A stretch of 11,351 nt of DNA, taken from the NCBI GenBank assembly GCA_009908925.1, contig JAAAOH010000278.1, positions 1-11,351 of the forward strand, read 5' to 3'. A program made the position numbers and the translations under genes. Shown one piece after another: positions 1 to 5,646 of the stretch. The notes under the pieces are model-generated. The model worked only from the letters and a program-made list of their open reading frames with translations, was not told the DNA's origin and made no database searches. The stretch is from Spirochaetota bacterium (GTDB lineage Bacteria; Spirochaetota; Spirochaetia; DSM-27196; PWMO01). The stretch's first letter is position 1. Each line of letters opens with the position of its first letter.

Positions 1-160
1 CGGGACACCCTACGGCATAACGGTCGACTATCAGACCAAAGAGGACAGGACGGTTACGCTGCGCTTCCGCGACTCCATGGAGCAGGTGCGAGTGCCCATC
101 GCTGAGCTTCCCGCGCGCATCCACGAGGCGACGAGAAACTACAAGCGGGTGGGCTCATGA
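1..160 (+). CDS. glyS: Glycyl-tRNA synthetase, C-terminal end (partial)
   Basis: This is the last 52 codons of an open frame that enters from the left edge (first full codon at position 2) and stops with TGA at 158-160. The translation carries TPYGITVDYQ, then TVTLRFRDSMEQVRVPI, which matches the end of the anticodon-binding domain of single-chain, alpha2-type glycyl-tRNA synthetase; the D-x-D/S-M-E-Q-V-R-(V/I)-P-I stretch is typical of that family. The enzyme charges tRNA-Gly with glycine in the cytoplasm. The catalytic domain lies outside the window, so activity cannot be judged. The stop overlaps the start of tyrS (ATGA at 157-160), indicating one transcript with coupled translation. The symbol glyS is used for single-chain enzymes; glyQS is an alternative name. 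Identification rests on only about 50 residues, but the match is distinctive. Confidence 0.88.
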   Translation, partial: GTPYGITVDYQTKEDRTVTLRFRDSMEQVRVPIAELPARIHEATRNYKRVGS

Positions 161-1407
161 GCGGCTCGCGCAACGGGTTCGAAATCCTCGAGGAGCGCGG
201 ATTCGTGCAGCAGTGCACGGACTGGGAAGCGTTGAAGGCGCTCTCTGAGAAAGAGCCGGTGACATTCTACGTCGGACTCGACCCCACCGGCGGCAGTCTC
301 CACGTGGGCCACATGGTCCCGATCATGGCGGTGGCTCACCTTGCCAAAGCCGGACACAATCCCATCATCATCATCGGGGGCGGAACGGCGCGCATCGGCG
401 ACCCTTCCGGGAAAACCGAGATGCGGAAGATGCTCACCGTCGAGAAGATCAACGAGTACGGGGAGAACTTCAAACGCCAGATCGGCACCTTTCTCGCCAC
501 GCAGAACGTGGAACCGCGCTTCGTCGACAATGCCGAGTGGCTCGCCGAGCTGAACTACATCGGCTTTCTGCGCGACATCGGGCGGCACTTTTCGGTGAAC
601 CGGATGCTGAGCTTCGAGGCCTACAAGAAACGCCTCGAAACCGGGCTTTCCTTCATCGAGTTCAACTATCAGCTGCTGCAGTCATACGATTTTCTGGTCC
701 TCAACGAACGCTACGGCTGCAAGCTCCAGATAGGCGGAGACGACCAGTGGGGGAATATCGTCGCAGGGACAGACCTCATCCGGCGCGTGCGGAGCGAGGA
801 CGCCTACGGTCTGACTTTCCCGCTCGTGACCCGGGCCGACGGGAAAAAGATGGGCAAGACCGAACAGGGGGCCGTGTTCGTGGACCCCGGTCTCATGGGC
901 CCCTATGACTTCTTCCAGTACTGGCGAAACGTGCCCGACCAGGACGTGGTGAAGTTTCTCAAGCTCTACACATTCCTCCCCATTGATGAAATCGAGAAAC
1001 TGTCCGGTCTCTCCGGGCAGGAGATAAATCACGCCAAGGAAGTGCTCGCCACCGAAATCACGCGTCTCGTCCACGGCGAGGCGGAGACGCAGAAAGCCAT
1101 AGAGTCCTCCAAAGCGGCCTTCGGCGGCGCCGAGGCGGGCGATACCTCGGCCATACCGCAGATGTCTATCTCGGCGGCCGATCTCCAGGCCGGATTGGAT
1201 GCCGTTGAGCTTTTCAGTCGCACCGACCTCTGCAGCTCCCGGGGAGAGGCCCGCCGCCTCATCCAGCAGGGCGGCGCGCGGGTGAACGACCGCAAGGTGG
1301 AGAGCATCGAGGAGCCGGTGGACGCCGGCTGGTTCGAGGACGGCGAGGCGCTGCTGAAGGCCGGCAAGAAGCGCTATTTCCGCGTGGTACTCAAAGAAGA
1401 GAGCTGA
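157..1407 (+). CDS. tyrS: Tyrosyl-tRNA synthetase
   Basis: A 416-residue class I aminoacyl-tRNA synthetase that attaches tyrosine to tRNA-Tyr in the cytoplasm, close to the usual bacterial TyrRS length of about 400-425. The Rossmann catalytic domain shows FYVGLDPT (37-44), the HIGH-type motif HVGH (49-52), the tyrosine-site loop QIGGDDQWGN (191-200) and the KMSKS-type loop KKMGKT (230-235). KxGKT in that loop is normal for the E. coli-like TyrRS class. An S4 RNA-binding domain fills roughly 347-416 (SSRGEARRLIQQGGARVND). All key motifs are intact, so the enzyme should be active. The ATG start overlaps the glyS stop, and the TGA overlaps the next start (TGATG at 1405-1409), so this gene sits in the middle of a translationally coupled operon. 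The start is supported by the alignment of the N-terminal EILEERGFVQQCTD segment with the family and by the overlap. Confidence 0.97.
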   Translation: MSGSRNGFEILEERGFVQQCTDWEALKALSEKEPVTFYVGLDPTGGSLHVGHMVPIMAVAHLAKAGHNPIIIIGGGTARIGDPSGKTEMRKMLTVEKINEYGENFKRQIGTFLATQNVEPRFVDNAEWLAELNYIGFLRDIGRHFSVNRMLSFEAYKKRLETGLSFIEFNYQLLQSYDFLVLNERYGCKLQIGGDDQWGNIVAGTDLIRRVRSEDAYGLTFPLVTRADGKKMGKTEQGAVFVDPGLMGPYDFFQYWRNVPDQDVVKFLKLYTFLPIDEIEKLSGLSGQEINHAKEVLATEITRLVHGEAETQKAIESSKAAFGGAEAGDTSAIPQMSISAADLQAGLDAVELFSRTDLCSSRGEARRLIQQGGARVNDRKVESIEEPVDAGWFEDGEALLKAGKKRYFRVVLKEES

Positions 1408-2183
1408 TGGCGGACCGGCGGAGACGGGGCAGGGAGTACCTCTCCATCGTTGCGGCTGCCGCGGTCCTCATTGGTGTCTGGAAGCTTGTTGCCGCCGCAG
1501 TCGGCCTGGAGATTATCCTCCCGTCGCCGGAAGTGACCCTCGAGCGGCTCATAGCGATCGCCGGGAGCCGCTCCTTCTCGGTTTCGGTCGGGGCGACGGT
1601 GGCGCGCGGGCTGACCGGCTTCGCCGTCGCCGCGGGGGCCGGCCTGGCAGCGGGCGCCCTGGCGGGACTGCGCCCGACGTTCGAGCGCGTCTTTCTGCCG
1701 CTCGTCACCGTCATTCGCTCTACGCCCGTCGTTGCCTTCATCCTCATCGCGCTCATCTGGTTCGACACCGATTTCGTGCCCGTGTTCGTCACGGTGCTCA
1801 TGACCTTCCCGGTGATCTACGAGAACATCGTGCAGGGAATCCGTTCGGTGGATCCGCGGCTGACCGAGCTCGCGCGCGCCTATCGTGTTTCGCGCCGACG
1901 TATGTGGTTCCGTGTGTACCTGCCGTCACTCTTTCCCTTCCTTGCGTCGGCTGCGCGAACCGCGCTCGGGCTCACCTGGAAAGTGGTGGTCGCTGCGGAG
2001 GTGCTCAGTATCCCCGCGCATGGTGTGGGCGCCGAGCTTCAGCAGGCACGCGTCCTGCTTGAAACCCCCGTGGTCTTTGCCTGGACGGCCGTGGCCATTC
2101 TTCTGAGCGCCGTGACGGACGTGGTGTTCTCGCTCATAACGCGCAGGCGGCGGCGACTCATGGAACGGGGGGCGTCGGTATGA
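1407..2183 (+). CDS. ABC transporter permease, NitT/TauT (BPD-type) family
   Basis: A 258-residue inner-membrane permease, normal length for the SsuC/TauC/ThiX-like family that imports nitrate, sulfonates, taurine or thiamine precursors. After a basic N-terminus (RRRRGRE) there are about six hydrophobic segments, near residues 11-33, 60-88, 95-118, 122-141, 174-200 and 222-245, ending in an RRRRR tail. The cytoplasmic EAA coupling loop is at about 154-173 (ELARAYRVSRRRMWFRVYLP), followed by the helix carrying ALGLTWKVVVAAEVL typical of this family. The usual glycine of the EAA motif is replaced by arginine (R160); this may be a subfamily trait. The start overlaps the tyrS stop by one base, and the stop overlaps the ATPase start (ATGA, 2180-2183). 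No substrate-binding protein is adjacent in the window, so the substrate cannot be named. Confidence 0.92.
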   Translation: MADRRRRGREYLSIVAAAAVLIGVWKLVAAAVGLEIILPSPEVTLERLIAIAGSRSFSVSVGATVARGLTGFAVAAGAGLAAGALAGLRPTFERVFLPLVTVIRSTPVVAFILIALIWFDTDFVPVFVTVLMTFPVIYENIVQGIRSVDPRLTELARAYRVSRRRMWFRVYLPSLFPFLASAARTALGLTWKVVVAAEVLSIPAHGVGAELQQARVLLETPVVFAWTAVAILLSAVTDVVFSLITRRRRRLMERGASV

Positions 2184-2947
2184 GTGGTGCCGGTAGCCCC
2201 GGCGGGGCCGGCACCCCCGGTGCCGCCGCCGGAGCCTCGCTTTCCATCCACGGCCTCGTGAAGCGATTCGATGATCTTCCGGTACTGGATGGCCTTGACC
2301 TCGAGGTGCCGCCGCAGGGTGTGACTGCCGTGCTCGGACCCTCGGGCTGCGGGAAAACCACGCTGCTGCGCATTCTCGCCGGGCTGGTGCCCGCGGATGC
2401 CGGGCGTATCGAGGGGGCGCAGCCCGATCAGGTGACGATTCTCTTTCAGGAGCCGCGGCTGCTGCCCTGGGAGACGGTGCGCGCGAATGTCGAGTTCGTT
2501 CTACCCCCTGAGTGGGAGCCGGGCGAGCGCGCTGCCGCTGTGGAGGCCGTGCTCGCGGACGTCCAGATGGCGGAGTTCGCAGGGTACTATCCGGCCGAGC
2601 TTTCGGGCGGCATGGCCCAGCGGGTGGCGCTGGCTCGCGCCTTCGTGTACCCCGGGGAGCTCCTGCTTCTCGATGAGCCCTTTCAGGGGCTCGATCTGTC
2701 TCTGCGCCTCTCGCTTATCGGGGTGTTCGAGCGGCTTCTTGCCTCGAGGCCGCGCACGAGTCTCTTTGTTACCCACAGCGTCCGGGAGGCCCTGCTGGTA
2801 GGGGAGGAGATCGCGCTTCTGTCGGCCAGGCCCGCACGCATTCTTGAAAACAGCGGAAACGACCTGCCCCGCGGGGAGCGGCGTCTCGACAGTGAGGCGT
2901 TCTTACGGCGTGAGCGTGATCTCTATCGGGCTATCTCTGCGGTGTGA
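2180..2947 (+). CDS. ABC transporter ATP-binding protein, NitT/TauT (SsuB/TauB-like) family
   Basis: A 255-residue cytoplasmic ATPase that would drive the permease encoded just upstream. All nucleotide-binding motifs are present: Walker A GPSGCGKT (53-60), Q-loop Q90 within FQEPRLLPWETV (the run typical of nitrate/sulfonate/taurine importers), signature LSGGMAQR (141-148), Walker B LLLLDEP (161-167), D-loop QGLD (169-172) and switch histidine H199. The first 20 residues are an unusual Gly/Ala/Pro/Ser-only leader (MSGAGSPGGAGTPGAAAGAS) before the normal beta-strand start; no better internal start is visible, and the ATGA overlap with the permease stop supports the one chosen. This is the last gene of the + strand run; rex converges from the other side 30 bases later. 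The substrate is unknown. Confidence 0.94.
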   Translation: MSGAGSPGGAGTPGAAAGASLSIHGLVKRFDDLPVLDGLDLEVPPQGVTAVLGPSGCGKTTLLRILAGLVPADAGRIEGAQPDQVTILFQEPRLLPWETVRANVEFVLPPEWEPGERAAAVEAVLADVQMAEFAGYYPAELSGGMAQRVALARAFVYPGELLLLDEPFQGLDLSLRLSLIGVFERLLASRPRTSLFVTHSVREALLVGEEIALLSARPARILENSGNDLPRGERRLDSEAFLRRERDLYRAISAV

Positions 2948-2950
2948 CCG

Positions 2951-2979
2951 GAGGGCGGGCGCCGGAAAGGCGGGCCCTC
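2951..2979. terminator. Possible bidirectional terminator hairpin between the ABC operon and rex
   Basis: GAGGGC (2951-2956) pairs with GCCCTC (2974-2979), enclosing CGCC (2960-2963) / GGCG (2969-2972) with loop GGAAA; a 3:1 internal loop separates the two stems. It lies between the convergent stops of the ATPase gene (2945-2947) and rex (2978-2980), overlapping the rex stop. There is no clear T-run on either side, so this is a weak intrinsic-terminator candidate, supported mainly by its position. Confidence 0.3.
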
Positions 2980-3634
2980 AAACTTCGGCGTTCGCCGTTT
3001 GTGAATGTGTGAGGCGCATCTTCACCGAGAGCACCGCGTATCCGGAGGAGAGATCCTCCTTCTGAACGATGACGTCTTCTGGGACCTTCAGCTTGATATT
3101 CGTGAAATTCCAGATTGCCTGAATGCCCGCACGTACGAGAAGATCGGCGACAGCCTGTGCGTGCCCGGACGGAACGGTGAGGATGGCCATGTCGACGCCT
3201 ATCTCGGCGATCTTCTCCGACATCTGGCCGAGCGAGTACACCGGCGTGCCGTGATGCGAATTGCCGATTTTGTTCTTGTCGAGGTCGAACGCGGCAACGA
3301 TGTTCATGCCCCGTTTGTTGAACTCCCGGTAGCCCATAAGCGCGGTGCCGAGGTTACCCGCGCCGACCAGTATGGCTCGATGTTCTCTGTCCCACTCGAG
3401 AAAGGAGTAAATCGCGCGAATAAGCTCATCAACCGGGAATCCTATGCGGGGTTTGCCCACGATGCCGGTGAGCGCGAGGTCTTTTCGCACCTGGATAGGC
3501 TCGAGCTTGAGCTCCTCGGCGATGACGGTGCCGGAAATGTACTCCTTGCCGTCACGCTGGGCACTCTCGATAATATGCAGGTAGGATGGGAGTCGCTTGA
3601 TCGTGGGCTGATTGGTTACTTTAGGTGCGTGCAT
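2978..3634 (-). CDS. rex: Redox-sensing transcriptional repressor Rex
   Basis: A 218-residue cytoplasmic repressor that binds DNA when NADH is low relative to NAD+ and typically controls fermentation and respiratory genes. An N-terminal winged helix occupies about 10-80, with the canonical recognition-helix run QVRKDLA (48-54) preceded by SYLHIIE. The NAD(H)-binding Rossmann domain follows, with GAGNLGTALMGY (91-102) and D117 at the end of the second strand (AAFDLDKNKIG). The C-terminal domain-swapped helix is present. The start at 3632-3634 is chosen because AAGGAG lies six bases upstream. A start one codon earlier (3635-3637) has too short a spacing, and the more distal ATG at 3659-3661 (adding nine residues, MTTSTKESM) has no Shine-Dalgarno sequence. 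The gene is divergent from the propeller gene and shares its promoter region; autoregulation is inferred from family habit. Confidence 0.95.
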   Translation of the reverse strand: MHAPKVTNQPTIKRLPSYLHIIESAQRDGKEYISGTVIAEELKLEPIQVRKDLALTGIVGKPRIGFPVDELIRAIYSFLEWDREHRAILVGAGNLGTALMGYREFNKRGMNIVAAFDLDKNKIGNSHHGTPVYSLGQMSEKIAEIGVDMAILTVPSGHAQAVADLLVRAGIQAIWNFTNIKLKVPEDVIVQKEDLSSGYAVLSVKMRLTHSQTANAEV

Positions 3635-3704
3635 CATGGACTCCTTCGTCGATGTAGTCATACATAGTCATAGCGATTCCCGTCAGACGTTTTGGTCGAT
3701 GTGT

Positions 3705-3722
3705 GTTACCGATTACCGTAAC
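3705..3722. promoter_or_regulatory. Inverted repeat at the rex / propeller-gene promoters (candidate operator)
   Basis: GTTAC (3705-3709) and GTAAC (3718-3722) form a perfect inverted repeat separated by eight bases; the sequence also reads as tandem TTACCG units. It sits just downstream of the predicted rex start of transcription and over the -35 zone of the divergent gene, a sensible place for an operator controlling both. It resembles half of the Rex consensus (TTGTTAA/TTAACAA type) but the half-site spacing is four bases longer, so binding by Rex is only a possibility. Confidence 0.35.
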
Positions 3723-3725
3723 CGA

Positions 3726-3731
3726 ATTATA
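3726..3731 (-). promoter_or_regulatory. Predicted -10 element of the rex promoter
   Basis: Read on the minus strand, 3731-3726 is a perfect TATAAT. The -35 is poor (TACAAA at a 17-base spacing, three of six matches), preceded by an A-run. The predicted start of transcription is near 3719, giving an untranslated leader of about 85 bases before the rex ATG. Confidence 0.45.
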
Positions 3732-3733
3732 AC
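3728..3733 (+). promoter_or_regulatory. Predicted -10 element for the propeller gene, overlapping the rex -10
   Basis: TATAAC on the + strand (five of six consensus bases) overlaps the minus-strand TATAAT by four bases, so the two divergent promoters would share a melting region. The -35 candidate TTACCG (3706-3711, 16-base spacer) is weak and lies inside the inverted repeat. A start of transcription near 3740 would give a leader of about 26 bases. Confidence 0.35.
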
Positions 3734-3765
3734 GCAGGCCGTGACTTTTTTGTAGGGAATACACC

Positions 3766-5520
3766 GTGTTGAATGGATATAAAAGGTTGTCATTGGTTTT
3801 CGTGGTCCTGGCTCTATGGTTGGGCGCCGGATTCGTAGCCCCGGCCGGTGCGATGGAGCCGCTGTGGAGGGCTGTGACAGGCGGCTCTTTTCCGGGGCCG
3901 CCCGTCATAACGCAGGACGGGCGGGCCTACGTGGCGAGCAACGATCGCTACCTCTACGCGTATTCCCCCGGGGGTGAGCTTCTGTGGCGGTACGACCTCC
4001 GCGCAAAACCCACCGGACGCGCCTGCGTGACCCCCGACGGCCTGGTGATCGTAGAGCGAAGCGACGGCACCCTTGTTGCCGTGAATCCCGCCGCTAAGAC
4101 CGTCTGGAGCCGTCGCCAGGGTAATGCGCCGGCCTGCGCCGCCAACGGAGTGATCTACCGTGTCGAGGACGAAAATCGGCTTCTCGCGATCTCCGCGAGG
4201 GGAAGCGTCATGTGGCGAGTTGAGGTTGGCGCCTCCGTCGTCACCGGACCGGTGGTGGTCGGGCAAACCGTGGTCATCGCCCATGCCGGCGGACTCTCGG
4301 CCTGGAACCGCTCCGGTGGCGAACTGTGGCGTGTGTCCCTGCCCGGCACCGCGACTTCCATCGGAGCCTCCCTCGACGGCACCATCCACGTCGGGCTCGT
4401 AGAGGGGGGCATTGTCGATATCTTCGCGGGAGAGGTCATCGCGCACCGTCAGGCCGGTACGGATGCCGTTACTGCGGTGGTCGTCGATGAGGTGGCGGGC
4501 ACTGTGTATGCGCTCTCCGCCGGCGGTTTCTTGTTTGCGGCAGAGGGCGTGGAGACGGCCGACGCTGACGCTGCAGCGACGCCTGCCGCACTCCGGGTCT
4601 GGGCCGACGACACCGAGGGCAGCGCCGGGAAGGTGGCTGCCGTGGTCGCGCGAAACGCCGGAGGAATCTTCATGCTGATGACCTCGGGGGAGATCCGGGA
4701 GCTCGAGAGCGCAGACGCCGAGACGCGGCGGCTGGTTCCTGCCCCCGCGGTTGTCGGGGGGCGGCGGCACCCGGCGACATTCGCAATCGGGCGGGACGGC
4801 AGGGCCGTGGTCGCCGGTCCCGGCTGGACGGTTTCGGCCGTGCGGGCGGGACGCCCTGGTGGCGGGTGGAGCCATGCTCGCGCGGGGGCGCACGGCAGAG
4901 CGGTCCTGGCCGGGCCGCCGACGGTGGCGCATGCGTCGCATGCGTCGCAACGGGGTGCAAGCGAGGAGATAGACCGCATCTACCTCTCCCGGTTGCTTTC
5001 CTCCGGCGATGCCTCCGACCGGCGACGGGCCCTCGACGACATCGCGGCACGCCTCGACGAAGGCGGGCTTGCGGGAAGTTACCGTCGCGTCGTTGAGTAC
5101 CTCCTGGCTTTCGTAAGCGAGAACGCCGTTGCCGGTCGCGGACCGGCCGAGCGGATGCGAGCGGTGCGGATGCTGGCGGAAATCGGTGACTACGGTGTCC
5201 GCGACGAACTGGTGCGTATCGCCCGTAGCTCAAACGACCGAAGCATCCGTATCGCCGTTCTGCAGTCCGTCCAGCACATGCCGGTGGACGACGAAGGGCG
5301 AACGGCTCGGATGATTCACACGGTGCTGCGGCAGGAGGCGCGCAGGGGGGCGGACAGCCGACTCGGTCGCGCCGGGATCGATGCGATAAAGGGCTACGTA
5401 TCCTACCGGGGCTCCGTGGAGGATGCAGACCTCGGGGCTGCGATCGGAGTGCTCGCAACCGCCGGCTTTCCGCCAGAGATCCGCCGGGAGGTCGCGGGCC
5501 TCGCCGCCGAACTGTACTGA
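3766..5520 (+). CDS. Exported PQQ-type beta-propeller protein with C-terminal HEAT-like repeats
   Basis: A 584-residue protein of unknown function. The N-terminus is a Sec signal peptide: KR at 6-7, a hydrophobic stretch at about 8-24, and probable cleavage after APAGA (residue 29). Residues 33-230 hold at least four PQQ-like propeller units, each ending with a hydrophobic-Trp beta strand: ELLWRYDL (71-78), TVWSRRQ (112-118), VMWRVEV (148-154) and ELWRVSL (186-192). Further strands to about 355 are more degenerate. A Gly/Ala/His-rich linker follows (about 360-398, including AHASHASQ). Residues 400-584 look helical and HEAT-like (RMRAVRMLAEIGDYGVRDEL; RSIRIAVLQSV). Such architectures usually serve as protein-binding scaffolds in the periplasm or at the outer membrane; no catalytic motif is visible. 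The GTG start is weakly supported by AGGG eight to nine bases upstream and by the signal peptide beginning there. It may have been mistaken for a PQQ-dependent enzyme by homology alone. Confidence 0.82.
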   Translation: MLNGYKRLSLVFVVLALWLGAGFVAPAGAMEPLWRAVTGGSFPGPPVITQDGRAYVASNDRYLYAYSPGGELLWRYDLRAKPTGRACVTPDGLVIVERSDGTLVAVNPAAKTVWSRRQGNAPACAANGVIYRVEDENRLLAISARGSVMWRVEVGASVVTGPVVVGQTVVIAHAGGLSAWNRSGGELWRVSLPGTATSIGASLDGTIHVGLVEGGIVDIFAGEVIAHRQAGTDAVTAVVVDEVAGTVYALSAGGFLFAAEGVETADADAAATPAALRVWADDTEGSAGKVAAVVARNAGGIFMLMTSGEIRELESADAETRRLVPAPAVVGGRRHPATFAIGRDGRAVVAGPGWTVSAVRAGRPGGGWSHARAGAHGRAVLAGPPTVAHASHASQRGASEEIDRIYLSRLLSSGDASDRRRALDDIAARLDEGGLAGSYRRVVEYLLAFVSENAVAGRGPAERMRAVRMLAEIGDYGVRDELVRIARSSNDRSIRIAVLQSVQHMPVDDEGRTARMIHTVLRQEARRGADSRLGRAGIDAIKGYVSYRGSVEDADLGAAIGVLATAGFPPEIRREVAGLAAELY

Positions 5521-5527
5521 GCGGCGC

Positions 5528-5582
5528 ACGCCGGGGCGGCGGGGCGGGGGACGGCGCCCGGCGGCGGCATTGGCCCGGGCGT
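5528..5582. other. G-rich imperfect hairpin between the propeller and P83/100 genes
   Basis: ACGCCGGGGC (5528-5537) pairs with GCCCGGGCGT (5573-5582) with one mismatch, nine of ten pairs, around a 35-base G-rich loop. The left arm and loop contain three runs of four or five G (5533-5536, 5541-5544, 5546-5550). It begins eight bases after the propeller stop. It could slow or terminate transcription, but only a short TTT follows, so it is not a standard intrinsic terminator. Confidence 0.3.
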
Positions 5583-5585
5583 CCT

Positions 5586-5613
5586 TTGAAAAGCCGTGCG
5601 TGACCGCTATAAT
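5586..5613 (+). promoter_or_regulatory. Strong sigma70-type promoter for the P83/100 gene
   Basis: TTGAAA (5586-5591, five of six) and TATAAT (5608-5613, six of six) are separated by 16 bases. Transcription should begin near 5620, giving a leader of about 27 bases that contains a strong ribosome binding site (GGGGGGAG, 5635-5642) before ATG 5647. The 8-base repeat GTGACCGC occurs at 5600-5607 and again at 5620-5627, flanking the -10. Confidence 0.75.
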
Positions 5614-5646
5614 CGGAGTGTGACCGCACCTGAAGGGGGGAGACGG

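Noticed and set aside
3635..3661. Longer Rex N-terminus from the ATG at 3659-3661
   Set aside because: There is no Shine-Dalgarno sequence upstream of it, whereas AAGGAG is six bases before the ATG at 3632-3634, and the extra residues MTTSTKESM are not like the family.
3005..3667. A 220-codon + strand frame opposite rex
   Set aside because: It is the antisense shadow of rex, which is unmistakable on the minus strand with its recognition helix and Rossmann motif.
4928..4945. CGCATGCGT tandem as a regulatory or CRISPR-like repeat
   Set aside because: Only two full 9-base copies, in frame inside a low-complexity linker; it is better explained as coding slippage.
3766..5520. PQQ-dependent dehydrogenase
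   Set aside because: The propeller repeats resemble PQQ-type blades, but no cofactor-binding or catalytic residues could be recognised and the chain ends in HEAT-like helices.
3814..5629. Long minus-strand open frames opposite the propeller gene (378 and 319 codons)
   Set aside because: Arg/Pro-rich, low-complexity translations without domains; the + strand encodes a coherent signal peptide, propeller and helical repeat protein.
5596..5646. Longer N-terminus of the P83/100 protein from a GTG at 5596
   Set aside because: It would begin upstream of the predicted transcription start and across the -10 hexamer, and would put 17 residues before a good signal peptide. ATG 5647 has a strong ribosome binding site.
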